64,000 nt of DNA, from NCBI GenBank assembly GCA_037178975.1, contig JASJZH010000003.1:3410001-3474000 (forward strand), written 5' to 3'. The position numbers were made by a program, and so were the translations under genes. Shown here in pieces: positions 12,423-24,494 of this stretch; within the stretch, counting starts at the first letter, position 1, and the number at the start of each line of letters is the position of its first letter. Below the pieces are notes generated by a model. That model saw only the letters and a list, made by a program, of their open reading frames with translations, was not told the DNA's origin and ran no database searches. This DNA comes from Oscheius tipulae. Its lineage: Eukaryota; Nematoda; Chromadorea; Rhabditida; Rhabditidae.

Positions 12423-13817
12423 CTATTGGTTACCCAAGTTGGTCCGACACAACCTGGAAAACCGGAAATTGAGTAAAAGCAAGCAGAAGGGAAGCCGAGT
12501 GACAAAATCGATTAAACTTTTTAAATTAGAAAACGGCAATCAAAAAACAGCTCCTTTAAAATCGAAACTGCTGCCCTAAAGATTGAATTTCCTGTTTTGA
12601 GAGGTTGATTACATGGTGTAGAGCCCTGAATGCTGATAAAAAGTGACTCAAAAGAAGTTAAAAAATGCTGAAATTGTCCCAAAATGGTGTCATAACATTT
12701 CGACGGAATGGCGGGCGCGGGCATGCTGCGCAGCGGTGTGCCCGCGAAGTCCGGGTTCTAACACGAAAATGCTATAAGTAAGGTACGGTACCGATGAGCG
12801 GCAACAGAAAAATGCGAGATCGAGCTAGAAGTCCCGCAAACTTCGAAATCAGTCTTTCACAATGACTATCTCAAGAAATTTTTCCAAGATACATTTTTGC
12901 GTTTGTTGATGTATAAATCCAACTACGGCATGTGTAATATTCCTTATTGATATCTCTGCAATCATTTCGATTACAGCTAACAGTAGCTAACCAAGTTTCT
13001 CACTCGAAGACGTGAATTTTGTAGAAAAGCAAATTTTTTCTTCCAATTGACAAGGTCTGTCTAGCCTCAATAGCCAACCTTTGGTCCCGACGCGACGGGC
13101 ACCCTCGCGACAAAAAGCATCGCAGATCAGCTGATGGAATTGGCAGTACTCGCAGACATCTAGGAACATGTTTCACGATTATGTGGGTCTTTTCCGCATG
13201 TTTCTGGGCTTTGGAGTTAGATTAGTACCTGTCTAGAAGGCCGAAGAAGCATCTTGTTATATCTATACTACCCAACATGAGACCCCTTTACGAGAGTCAA
13301 TACCAAAGACACGAGATTTCTTGTTTTCCGTTTTACTATCTGTTTTTACTTTACCCGAATAGCACGTAAAAGACAAAAGTTGGACTCTTATCGTTGCTCG
13401 CTGCTCTCTTTCTATTATGAAACTCTTCCATCGTGATTCATGATCAAGTTTTTGTTTTTCTAGCCAGTTCACAAACAAGTCTGGACTTTCGCCCTCTCGT
13501 CGTAGTGTAAAACTGACCACATCATTGGACATGTTTACCGAAACGACTCTAATTCTATAATTTCTTAATTATTTCAGACTGCTCGATTTCATAACGCGTT
13601 GACTGATAGCCGTAAACTCGTAGTATCTGAACACGCAACTCTTTTCTGTCCAGGAAAGAATGTTTATACGGAGGAAGACCCGCTAATTCCTTGGTCTCAT
13701 GCTTTTTGTTCGGCAATGAACGAGCGGGGTCACGTGCGGCTGTCACTGTGTCGCTTGTTCCTTTACTCTTGTTCTGTTTCACCTTTTTTTGTCTATTGAT
13801 TCTAACTCTTTCTTAAT
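12423..13817. other. PP1-BCAS3 intergenic region with a possible minus-strand small gene
   Basis: About 1.4 kb between divergent genes, expected to hold both promoters. A minus-strand frame at 13263-13532 (starts MSNDVVSFTLRREGESPDLF, 89 codons) has protein-like composition but no recognisable domain; I leave it as a possibility only. A GC-rich hairpin occurs at 12716-12746 (8-bp perfect stem CGCGGGCA/TGCCCGCG). No RNA gene family was recognised. Confidence 0.35.
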
Positions 13818-16800
13818 ATGAAAAAACTGTTACAGGAACAGAACTTACTAGAAGGCGAAATGCCTCCCAGTGTAGCCAATGCGACGTCTGGAAAGAAGAA
13901 CAAAAAGAACAAGAGCAATGTTCAGCAGGTGCAGCCACAGCAACAGAAGGATCTGTCGTTAGAGACGTCGCAGATTTCAGATTCAGAGAAACAGATTGAG
14001 AATAGGATAGTTGTAGATAGTGCCAAGGGTGAGTTGAGCTGAAGAAGCTCTCAGAAATAACAAATTCAGATGAATTAGAAGATGTCCCACTCATCGATGC
14101 TTCTCCTCCGATGCCTCCTCCTCGACTGGGACGAACAGCCACAACTGTTCTTCCTCCTACAGCGCCAGCCACTCGAATTCCGGCAGCCTTCTCCCCGTCT
14201 CTTCCGACTGGTTCGGGAAAACAGATGCGGGAAAAGACGCCGGTCATTGCCTACAACAAAGGGCAGATAGTCAAAGCCACATCAGTTCCGTGAGTTCTGG
14301 GTATAACAACTGGAAATAGATCAATTTCCAGTCAAACCTCTCTGGTGAATTCGATGGCCGAGTTCGTTCACGAAAACATCCAGCAGTCACAGAGTCCCAC
14401 AATCCAACCAGAGAAAATTGACTGGGTTCAGTTCTTCTCAATCGATCGAGGCTGTGACAAAAAGTGTGATGTTATTCTGATGGGGCTCTGTCGAGGATTC
14501 CAAGTCTGGATCAAATATGTCAGTTCTGGTAGTGGGACGGAATGACCAAGAGTTGTTTCAGGAAAACGGGGACTTTGAGGAGGTCATGTCCGAAAGACAG
14601 GGACCGATCAAGTCGTTCGTCTTCCTCACTCCAGTAGATAAAATGACTGGACTGTAAGTGGTCCCCTCTGCTCGACTCATACTCTCTCTCATATTCAGAA
14701 AAGCAGAAAGGAATCCAATGATAGCCTTTGTGGATGCGTTCAGTCATGTTCCCGATAGACAGTTCAGCACAGTTTCTGTAGTCGATCTTCTCTCCAAAAA
14801 AGTCAGTAGACTGCCGTCTGCTTCCGATTCTTTCGAAGAAACAGTCACAGGTCTCTCAGCGTCCGATAGGTTAATACTTTTTGTACTCCATACCCTTACA
14901 TCTACAGGTACCTTGTTGTTGGTCTGACCTCTCGAATAATCGTCTATGATACGATCAAGTTCACCAAAGTCGGCTCCTTCCGAATAGCCACCCCTCCAGA
15001 GGGATCCGCAGCAGTCTGTTCTATCAACCACGGCCTTTTGGCTTACGCTGACGACAATGTGAGTCGCTGAATAATCGGAAAATAACCGGAACATGTTCAG
15101 CTGAACTCGGAGAAACAGAGCTGCGGTGGATTGGAGCCTGGGCCAGAAGAGCCAGCGACCTATACCAGTCAGACGATCAACATGTTCAAGGTAAACTTCT
15201 TTCTTCTTCCAATCAGCATGTTTAAGGCGTTAACAAGCACTGTGAAAAACATCGGAGAGTCAGTGACCGGAAGTGGTACAGCCAAGGGAAAAGACAGTCC
15301 TCAGGGAATAGTCACCGTCGTCAACTTGGACGAGGAGAAAGAGGTAGTTTTGTACTCACACTGTCAGGTACCAGAATATTTCAGACACCTACGATCGCTC
15401 ATTTCGTGGCTCACTTCGATCCTCTTGCTCACATTTCCTGGTCTCCAGACGGCCGCCTCCTTCTCGCTACCGATGCCAATGGCTGTTCATATAACATCTT
15501 CCTTCTGATGTCCCATCCCGCATCCTCTAGTCTCACTTCTGTTCAGCATCTATACCGCCTCCACAGAGGAAACACAGCAGCCAAGGTATACCAAGTCAAT
15601 TCCTCTTACTATCCATTTTTACAGGTATACTGTACCTCGTTTACCATTGACTGTCGCTGGTTGGCAGTTGCTACAAACCACGGAACTACGCACATCTTCG
15701 CCATCAATCCATATGGCGGAAAACCAACCATGGCCACACATGGAGACGACTTTACCAATAAGGAATCGCGTTTCTTGCGGTCAGCGGGACTGACAGAGTC
15801 GAACGAAAATCTACCATATTCTGCTCGTTCCCGTACTCATAGTGGACAAATACAGGTCAACAAGTGAGTTGAGCGAGAGATATAACCTAGTCAACTGATT
15901 CAGGGACCATCCTGCTCTGAAGCAACGAATTCTGGCCAAGTGCTCTGGAAACCCAAGAATTGGTCCCTTTAATCCTCCTCTCTTGTTGACGGCAGTCAAG
16001 AAGATTCGCGATCCTCGTATTTCGACGGACAATCTGTCTGCCTGGGCGACTGATTTGAATCCAGTCGTTCTGTCTTCGAAGAAGAGTCGAACAGTCGAGC
16101 TACCTCGAACTGCTCTCATGTTCTCGAACCGCCACATTGCTACCAGAGGCGCTTTCTCTCTGCTGATTGCTCGAGCCGACAACGGTATTTTTGAGTACGA
16201 GCTCAAGCCACGACCCGATCTGAGCGACAATCCGGAAAAGGCTCCCGAGCTGGAGGTCATCTCTTCGTCCATGTGGGCTCTGCAGAGAACGAAGAACAAT
16301 CCGGACATTCCTCCTCCGCTCCAAGCTGGAAGCCCACTGGTCACCTTCGAGAAACAACGAGAGAAGCCGCCTAAGTCACGTGAGGACTGGATTCCACAGC
16401 TTGAGGTAACTGAGAGAAGATTTCCTGTAATGAGATGTCTGTTCAGATAGCAACCTACTCTGTCCCATCTCGTCGTCTCTGGCAAGGGCCACAGTTCTCG
16501 TTCTTCATTTACAGTGAGGACACTCAGGAAGTCATGACCCCGTCTGATTCTCGCAGCAGCGTTGCCTCGATCAAGTGCATTCCTATCGTGATTGGAGACA
16601 AGAGCATGGATCGGGATGAGTCAGTTGGTCAGTTTCCTCCTGTTCCCAATGAAAAAGGTCTGCTCAGGCGAGGCAACAAGAATCGAGTGTGGAAGCTGGG
16701 TCAGCCAGAACTCGCTGACCATGACAACTGCCGTGGACGAGGGTGAACTATCTATCAAGATAGCCGATGCTATGAGAGAGGTTCATCTGGATAGAGGTCT

Positions 16801-16906
16801 CCGACAGAATTCTTCGACCGAAGACTTTTCGGCTGATTCGCCTCGTGGTGATGGCGGTCGCAGCAACTCAGGAGATTCCGAACTTTTGCTGTTCGACGAT
16901 CTATAA
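13818..16906 (+). CDS. BCAS3: BCAS3-like WD-repeat (PROPPIN-related) protein, 13 exons
   Basis: BCAS3 family proteins form a seven-bladed phosphoinositide-binding propeller. In animals they act with PHAF1 in selective autophagy and in cell migration and cytoskeleton control. Exons 13818-14028, 14070-14289, 14332-14518, 14562-14653, 14699-14869, 14908-15058, 15101-15190, 15227-15343, 15385-15585, 15625-15863, 15904-16405, 16447-16627 and 16668-16906. Diagnostic blocks: VILMGLCRGFQVWI; AHFDPLAHISWSPDGRLLL; HLYRLHRGNTAAKV; then ATNHGTTHIFAINPYGG and FLRSAG. The first ~90 residues and the Ser-rich tail ending LLFDDL look disordered. A further upstream 5' exon cannot be excluded, because the start ATG has no preceding acceptor. 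Confidence 0.88.
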
Positions 16907-17317
16907 TTGTCATTTCTTTCACTTTTCCAAAAAGACGATGCCTTGTATGTAAAATTTGGGTTCAATTAGACATCTACGCTAGGCCTTTTTTGGAAATTAT
17001 TTTCAGTCGACCTGAAGACAGCTAATTTTGTTATTTAACGAGTCCAAACCTTTGGGATATTGAAATAATTCGCTTATGCCCTTGTATCATAGTATTTCAG
17101 ATTAGTCACTCTCGGTGTGGTTTGACGGTCGGCGTGTTGACCATGCTGTCTCCCTCTCTCAGTCAGTACATTTGTAAATATATTCCAGTCATTACGAAGT
17201 AAACTTTTTTTATATCAAAGCATGGTAAAAGAGACAAAGAAACACTCGGGAATATTTAATAACGTTTCGAATTGTGACTACTACATGGTACTATAAAAGC
17301 AAACTCTCCCATAATGC
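16907..17317. other. Convergent intergenic region
   Basis: 410 bases between the BCAS3 stop and the succinyl-CoA ligase stop. It should hold two 3' UTRs. No coding or structured element was recognised. Confidence 0.5.
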
Positions 17318-18589
17318 TTAGATTCGCTCAAGAAGGGCTTTGGCAATAGTGGTTCCAAGTTTGGCAGGGGAGTCGGTGACATGAACTCCGGCATCCTTCA
17401 GAGCCTCGATTTTGTCTCCAGCAGTTCCTAAACGTTTCTAGTCTATAAAAGCAGACGAAGACATACCTTTTCCTCCAGAAATGATGGCACCAGCGTGGCC
17501 CATTCTGCGTCCAGGAGGAGCAGTGACTCCGGCGATGAAGGAAACGACAGGCTTGGCGTTCGCTCCGCTGGAAACGAAAAGATTAGAAGATATTAGACGA
17601 AACTATTCAGCACATTCGGATGATCTGAACGCATTCAGGTCATCTTTGCAAACTGCAAAGAATAGAAATAACCTGTTGTGAGACTTGATGAAGTCGGCAG
17701 CCTGCTCTTCGGCCTGCCCTCCAATCTCTCCAATCATAATGATACCCTTCGTCTGAGGATCCGCGAGGAAGACTTCGAGACAATCGATGAAGTTGGTTCC
17801 GTTGAATGGATCTCCTCCAATACCAATGCACAGCGTCTGCCCGAGTCCGACCGAGGTCGTCTGGTGGACAGCCTCATAGGTCAGAGTTCCAGATCGAGAG
17901 ACGATACCTGAACTAACAGTTTCAAGCCATATTAACAATCAAAATACCGATAACCCCCTGCTTGTGGATATGTCCAGGCATGATACCAATCTTGCAAGCA
18001 TCAGAGGCAATGATTCCAGGGCAGTTGGGGCCAAGAAGACGTGACTTGCTTTGTTTCAATAGCTTGCTTTTAACGCGAACCATATCTTGCTGAGGAACAC
18101 CTTCTGTGATGGCGACAATGAGTCCAATCTATTAATTAGGCAATTTCCAAATTGAAAAAAAGCTTACCTCCGCATCAATGGCCTCCTCAATAGCCTTAGC
18201 AGCTCCGGAAGCAGGTACATATATAACAGTAGCGTCACAACCAGTTTTGTCTTTGGCTTCGGCGACAGAACCGAATACGGGACGTTCAAGATGCTGCTGT
18301 CCAGCCTGAACATCATGTTGAGTTGTGTAAAGAGGCAGAAACAACCTTGTTGGGTGAAACTCCTCCTACAACGTTGGTTCCATACTCAATCATCTGCTTT
18401 CCATGGAATGTTCCTTGTTTTCCTGTGAAACCCTGAACGGATTTATTGAAAAGGTAGCCAAAGCCAAAACGCCACCTGGACAATAACTTTGGTGTGTTTC
18501 CCAATTTTGAGGTTGTTTCGAGTGTCGTTGTAGACATTCCGAGTAAGAGGACGGACAGAGGCTTGCAGGATGGATTTACAAAACGACAT
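17318..18589 (-). CDS. SUCLG1: Succinyl-CoA ligase alpha subunit, mitochondrial, 7 exons
   Basis: Alpha subunit of the TCA-cycle enzyme that converts succinyl-CoA to succinate with substrate-level NTP synthesis. Exons in transcript order: 18476-18589, 18346-18432, 18168-18305, 17948-18128, 17673-17907, 17467-17567 and 17318-17427. The first ~25 residues ([18 protein letters not shown]) are Arg/Ser-rich and acid-poor, as expected of a mitochondrial targeting peptide. CoA-binding [34 protein letters not shown] and the active-site histidine loop [13 protein letters not shown] are intact. Length (about 320 aa) is usual. An acceptor TTCCAG ends two bases before the ATG. Confidence 0.96.
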
Positions 18590-19262
18590 ACCTGGAATCG
18601 GCTGATTATTCAACGGATTTGCAGAAACTGATAAGGAAAAAGCGAACCACATACTACTGTCGTTAAAGAAAAAAGTAGAAAATGATATGTTAGAGAGGTT
18701 TTCCCAAATGTGCTCAAATGCAATAAAAAGTAATTGAACCGATGATGTAACGTGATGCATGTTGCTTATTGGAGAAAACGAGCAGCAAGGCAAGAAAACT
18801 ACTGGTTTTATATGAACAACGGCTAAGAAAACAAACATTTTCATGTGTGAAAATTGGAAAAATTAGAAATTTATTGACTTTGTCCGAGGAGAGGTAGCTT
18901 GAGCAAAGATCGTATGGACCGCCCGGCCCATTTTTTGGATAACGGGAGAAGAAAAGGAAATCTTTTCCGATAAAACAAAAGGAAAGTTCAGTCACGGTGG
19001 AGAAAACAAAAAATACGACGGAGAAGCATGACGGTGAAAGGATAAAAAGACAAATTCAAACCCATAAAAGGTACGAACTGTACGATGTTTACCGCTCGAT
19101 CGAATGTTGGACAGAAAGACATATTGCTGAGGGTAGGCAGTGTTCAAAAAGCATGGAAATATTCACAAATGGATGGAACCGGCTGGTAAAGGAAGATACA
19201 AACATGAAATGTTTTATTTTTATGTACAATACTATGCAAAATAGGAAATTTACGAGTCACGA
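18590..19262. other. Intergenic region between REV3 and SUCLG1
   Basis: About 670 bases separate the REV3 stop from the SUCLG1 start, both on the minus strand. That is far wider than the 126-145 nt gaps upstream and fits a new promoter. Open frames at 18714-18995 (-) and 18997-19314 (+) have no family motif or splice support. Confidence 0.4.
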
Positions 19263-22200
19263 CTACCATCTCGTGTTCTCTTCATATTCAGGCTGGAAAA
19301 TGGTCCGCTCGTGATATTCTTCCTCTTCTTCCTCCTCCAGTTCCTCATCGACGACTGGAGGCTCGTCTTCGGAAGGCTCTTGCTCCTCCTCAATTTCCTG
19401 CTTCGGTAGAACTCTGAAAGGGAGTGTGAAAATGGTAGTAGATGTTCTTGTTGGCATTGTAACGATTGGCACAGGTTTGACTGCTTCAGTAGGTGTATTT
19501 TTCTTGGGTGCTGGTCCAGCAACGGTTTTCGGGGCTTCGCCCAAATCAGCATGTGCCTCTATCGGTGTTCTCTTCTTTGGCTTCTTCTTCTTCTTCAGAT
19601 TAATCTGATGGTATTTCACGGCCATTCGTGTATTGCTTCGGGCAATTCCAGTGATACACTGAAACTAACTTTAACACTGGAACATTCAAGGAGGAACCTT
19701 GTTCACGGCGCAGTGAAAGTTCGTACAGTCTTCGATATCGACGTTGTTACTCTTCTGACAATCCTCACAGGCTTGTCTCATAAGATGAAGCAGTCTGGCT
19801 TCACGGTCTGATTGGAGGAGTGCTTGCCGATAAGTTTTCTTCAGTTGGGAGCACTTTCTGCACCAAGGACTACCTCCAGCAGAGTTACAGTCGAGGCTAA
19901 AAAACTAGCAGTGCTGACAAGAAATCCTACTTGTAACAGTCCAAATTTGTTTCATCTAAGTAGTCAATATTTAACGGAATCAGGTCGGTCACTCGATGAA
20001 GGGCGGCAAGAATATGTGCTTTCAGGTAGTAGGCAACATTGACCTGCAAGTCGTAAAGTATAATATTGGAAGAACCAACCTTGAGGTCTTCGTCTTCTAG
20101 AAACTCGTCGACCGTTCGGACGCATGAAATGACCGTGCTGTCAGGTTCTCCGGCTGACACTATGTAAGGAAGACGTTCTCCTGGAAGAGGATGATAACCG
20201 GGGCTCACTGACTGATTATATCTGCAAATGCCCAGTGTTTTCGAGAATTAAATAATTGGTTACTCGGCGACTTTCTTCTGGGGGACGGGAGCATTCTCGT
20301 CATAATCACCGCGATATTCTTTACAGAAGATAAACTCGGAGAAGTGCGTTTCTTTCATGGCTGTGAGTCGACGATCCAGGAAATTTAGAAACTTGTTGAA
20401 CTTCTTCTGCAGAATGTACTCCAAAGATCTCTCGAGAATCTGAATTTTCTTTGACTACAAAATACAAGGAAGCTACATCGGAAACAATCGGACATGTGTC
20501 TCTTCGAACAGTTTCAATTCCTTTAGCATCCAGTTTCGGAATGGCATCTTCCGACTCGTACATCCAGCCGGCATAACGCTTTTTCGTCTCTAGAACACAG
20601 CCAGTATACACCTACATTTGTCAATTATTCAATCTCAAATGAGTCTACCTTTTCTAGTTTTAGAACGACTGGTGCGGGATTGACAGCAGTGACGTCTCGG
20701 GCGATTTTCTTTCCAATAGTGAATGCTTCAGCTAGTGAGGCTCCTTTGGCAAGGACGAACATCGAGTCGGTGTCCCCGTAGATGACTCTCGCTCCTCCGT
20801 ATTCTCCTTCATTCACCATCCTGATCGCCCGTTCCAATGTTTCTCTTCCTTTTGAGAGGATAGCGTCAGCCACTTCCACACAAGGCATTCTTCCACTCCA
20901 GTTGGCTGCCGTATATCCATAGGTAACATTTGCTACCAATTTGAGGGCCAGCTGTCTCGCGTCTAGAATTTTTAAAAGCCGTTTGCTTTGAGTGTTTTTC
21001 ATGGCCGTCTTGATCATTATCCTCGCTCCGAGAACTTCTCGTAGCATTGTAGCTACGACGCCTTGACGATATTCCGATCGGGCGAAGGCTGTATTCAAGG
21101 GTGAGGAATGAATCTTTTTTTCTTTGCTCGCCTCAATCAGTGAGTTTTTCTAAATTGATAACTTGACTCAATTTAAATGCTCAAAGATACATCTACAGCG
21201 TATTTGAGAGCACCAGTATCAATGTAAGAGGAGCCGACTTCCGCTGCAGCAATGAGATTTCCAATCTGAAGGCTACTGTAGCAGAGGCAAAAGGTAAAGT
21301 ACCTTTCCGAAAAGTGTAGAAAAACAGTAGTTGTAGGCTATGACCATGGAAGGATAGAGGGATTGGAAATCGAGGACTATGACGGGATCATGGTAGACTT
21401 TAGATTCCGGTTCCAGGATCAACTGCAGTTGTTCCGGAGCGCACATTCTGAACTTTTCGTAACCAAATTTAGTAATGAAACTGACTTGTCACGTTGTTCG
21501 ATTGTCACAGAAGGAGCGACGTAGTTCAATTTGTGGGCCAGTCGTAGCAGCATCGACTCGACTCGCAACTGTGATCCTCTTGACCAGACTTCTTGAAACT
21601 GAATGCCGTAGACGCGAGCCATCTCTGCGTTCCGGACGAACCAATCCATTTTGTGGAGGATCGCAATATTGGCGTTGGTAATGCGTCGCAGATGATAGTG
21701 AATGGGTCGTCTGAGACATCTAGTCTTGAGCACAAGTGAGTTTACCCTGGAGTTACATCCGTTTCTTGGTATATTTTAGTCAAAGAGGCATCGTTCAAGA
21801 CAGGAATAACTTCATCCAACAACTGCTTACAAGCTGTGGCTCTATCGTAAGAACGAATTGAGAGGTCCCGACGAACAACTCGCCACACCGATTCGAGCAG
21901 TCTTCCGTCGATAGTTATGTGATCTTGTCTCTGCCACGTGTTCCTTGCTAAAAAAAACCTTTACGGAACAATCGAAAGAGAAACTGACGGTTAATGTAAC
22001 GTCCTAACCCCTGTCGAAAATTGGTTATTCCGATAAACTCGGCTCTTCGGACAAGATATCCCCAGGATAGTCGAGTAGTATCGTAACCAATTAGAATATC
22101 TGGGTCGTGATGCTTCACATACTTCAGAATGGTCTCGAAAAGATCCGCCTCGTTGGCAACCTGGATGGTCTCTCGGTTGTGCATCGTCTGGAAGTTATTT

Positions 22201-24368
22201 GATAGGAGATTCACAAAGACCAATCACTTCTTCGCCGATCATGCTGATGACGTTGTGAGAATAAGGATGGGTATCGCTGCAAGCGTTCGACATCACGCAG
22301 AAGGAGGCGGCCACTACTGTATCCGTCTGGAATAATCTTGTGTATTCCGAGATAAAATGAAATACCGCAGGATTGGGCATTTTATCGAGGGTACAGATGA
22401 AAAGTTCGAGACTGATAGCACAAACGTCCTCAATTTCCTCGATTGTCCCATCAGTCTCTACGACTTCTTCTTCTGGAAGGGACAGATCGGGCTCCTTTGG
22501 AGAGATTTGTGATTCAGTTCCCTGCTGTACTTTCTGAATTAAGACGTTTTAGGAAAGTTAAAAAGCATAACAACCTTTCTCATTCTAGCCTCTCGTTTGA
22601 GTCTGACTATCTGCACCGGCTTTGGCTTTTTCGATAGCTCTGATGTTTTCATTTCTCGTCTTCTTTTCAGCGGCAGAAGATTTTTTGGCCGGTACCACTG
22701 TCTGAAGTAACGAGGTTCATTGTAAGAAATGAAAAAACATACGATTTGTCCTGATTGTCGGGAAGAGATGGGGTGACCAAATCTCTCGCAGGTTCCAAAA
22801 TTGTCGTCTCCAACACATTTGGTGTCCTTCTATCTGGTTCCTGGACTTCGGTCTCTGTCTGCAATGAGCTCTTGAAATTTCACGAACGCAGAAATGTACC
22901 AATTGCTGCTCTCCGGCATCTCGTACAAGCATGGTCATTTCCAAAACATTGTCCTCTTCTACTTCATCCTCCCGGTCGGGTGTCAACAATTCTTCTAAAA
23001 AAGAAACATGTCAACTTAGAAAAAAGACTGACCTTCTAGTCCGAACTCGATAAAATCCCGAGTTTCAGACCATGGTCGAGCCGTCTCGTCTACTTTTATG
23101 GCTTCTCCCCAGATTACCTCGGCGTTTTTGCCTTCCACAATAGTACTGTTAAAAGTGGATTCCGTTTCTGATAGGAGAGTACGTGGACATGAATGAAAGC
23201 TACCATTGATATTTGCTGAGCTCGTTTCAACCGGTGCCTCTTCGAACAGCTTGACCGCCTTCTTCAGTTTGCCGAGGAACTCTTTTTCTGTTCGAATCTC
23301 AGGGTATGGGCGTGGAGTATCTACAAAACAACTTAAATTAAATTATGAGTAAAAGTACATTCATTGAAGGCGTCTTCCAGTGACCTGTTCTGTAAACGAC
23401 ACCGCTCGGCTTCTTCTTTCCAAATATATTCGAGACCGGGATTCGAGGAATGACCTAAATGAAGTATTTATAAGTAAATTGAGAACAATACAGTTCAAAG
23501 AATGAAGCTCAGGATTCATAATATCGCTAACATGAACGTCTGCCTCAAGCAGGCAGGTTGTGGCGGGCGGAATGGACGAGATCAGATTCTTGCTTCGAAG
23601 GAAACTGATTGGTAATCGCCCTAAAATAAGAGTTTGATTAATATGACCACTGAAACTATACGTAAACTGCGTCTCTTGGGGTCAACTCGGAACTTGACCG
23701 ATCGGAAAGTCACCCAGTCCATGCCAAAAATAGAGTGATCGATGAAAAATTGGAGAATGAAGGGGACGTGGGCTTCGAATGGCTGCATGATTGGATTTTC
23801 GGTAGCCAGTTGACCAAGAACTCCGCACAATCTGAATAGAAATATAGCTAGAATGTAGAGACAAGACCCTACTTGGCAACATGAAATGGACTTGTGAAGT
23901 AAACTTTGGCGAACGTCTCCATCTGCGAGTGAAAGCCGTAAATTGATCTAAACAGGGGGTCGTAGTCGATACATAACTGTAGCAAACTTGGCTTGGAAGC
24001 CCTCCAAATGATGAACATATCTCGGAATCCTGCTATCGTCGTTCGACTCTCCTGGTCCTTTCTTTCTTCGAATTTCCATGTGGAGTAGTTTGTTCATTTT
24101 TTCACACATCAAATGCTGTACTCGCTCAGTCAGACCTCCACCGACTCTGATAACGAAATAGGGAAGAGCTCCATGAATGTGCACACAGGCCTTCTCTCCT
24201 AAAGCTATAGTTATTGTGGAAAGAAGGCTAATAACCTGTGTCTAATGGCCCAAACATGTGAATAACCGGAACTTCCTTCTTTCCCTCTGTGCCGTCTTTG
24301 AAAGTGTATTCGGTTTGGGGGAGAAGGGAGTAATCGCATTGAAAGTTTCGAATTCGAAACGGGTCCAT
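19263..24368 (-). CDS. REV3L: DNA polymerase zeta catalytic subunit REV3, 25 exons, 1,390 aa
   Basis: B-family translesion polymerase that extends from mismatched or damaged primers. All 25 exons join in frame (4,173 nt); introns are 34-49 nt. The N-terminal domain includes PFEAHVPFILQFFIDHSIFGMDW (shown in part: HVPFILQFFIDHSIFGM). An inactive exonuclease-like domain carries HHDPDILIGYD. Polymerase motif A is DFQSLYPSMVIAYNYC (21303-21447), motif B is in LKLVANVTYGYTAANWSGRM and motif C is YGDTDSMFVL (both within 20649-21149), then KGIETVRRD. Two C-terminal cysteine clusters (from CYNLDC and WCRKC to CEDC and CTNFHC; 19698-19896 and the preceding exon) match the zinc and iron-sulphur modules that bind accessory subunits. 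Length is close to yeast Rev3. A ~110-aa Lys-rich then Glu-rich tail follows (last exon 19263-19658). POLQ ends 126 nt upstream. Confidence 0.95.
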
Positions 24369-24494
24369 CTGGAGCGTTTCATAACAAACTAACGGTTAAA
24401 GAGATATGCAGATTGTTGTAACAAAGAATCTTGATTTACCGTGCGTATGCGAAGTTTTATTTTACAAATGTGGGTAAAACAATTAAAAAATGAC

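Noticed and set aside
15811-16485. 224-codon minus-strand frame
   Set aside because: Antisense to BCAS3 exons with conserved WD-repeat homology on the plus strand.
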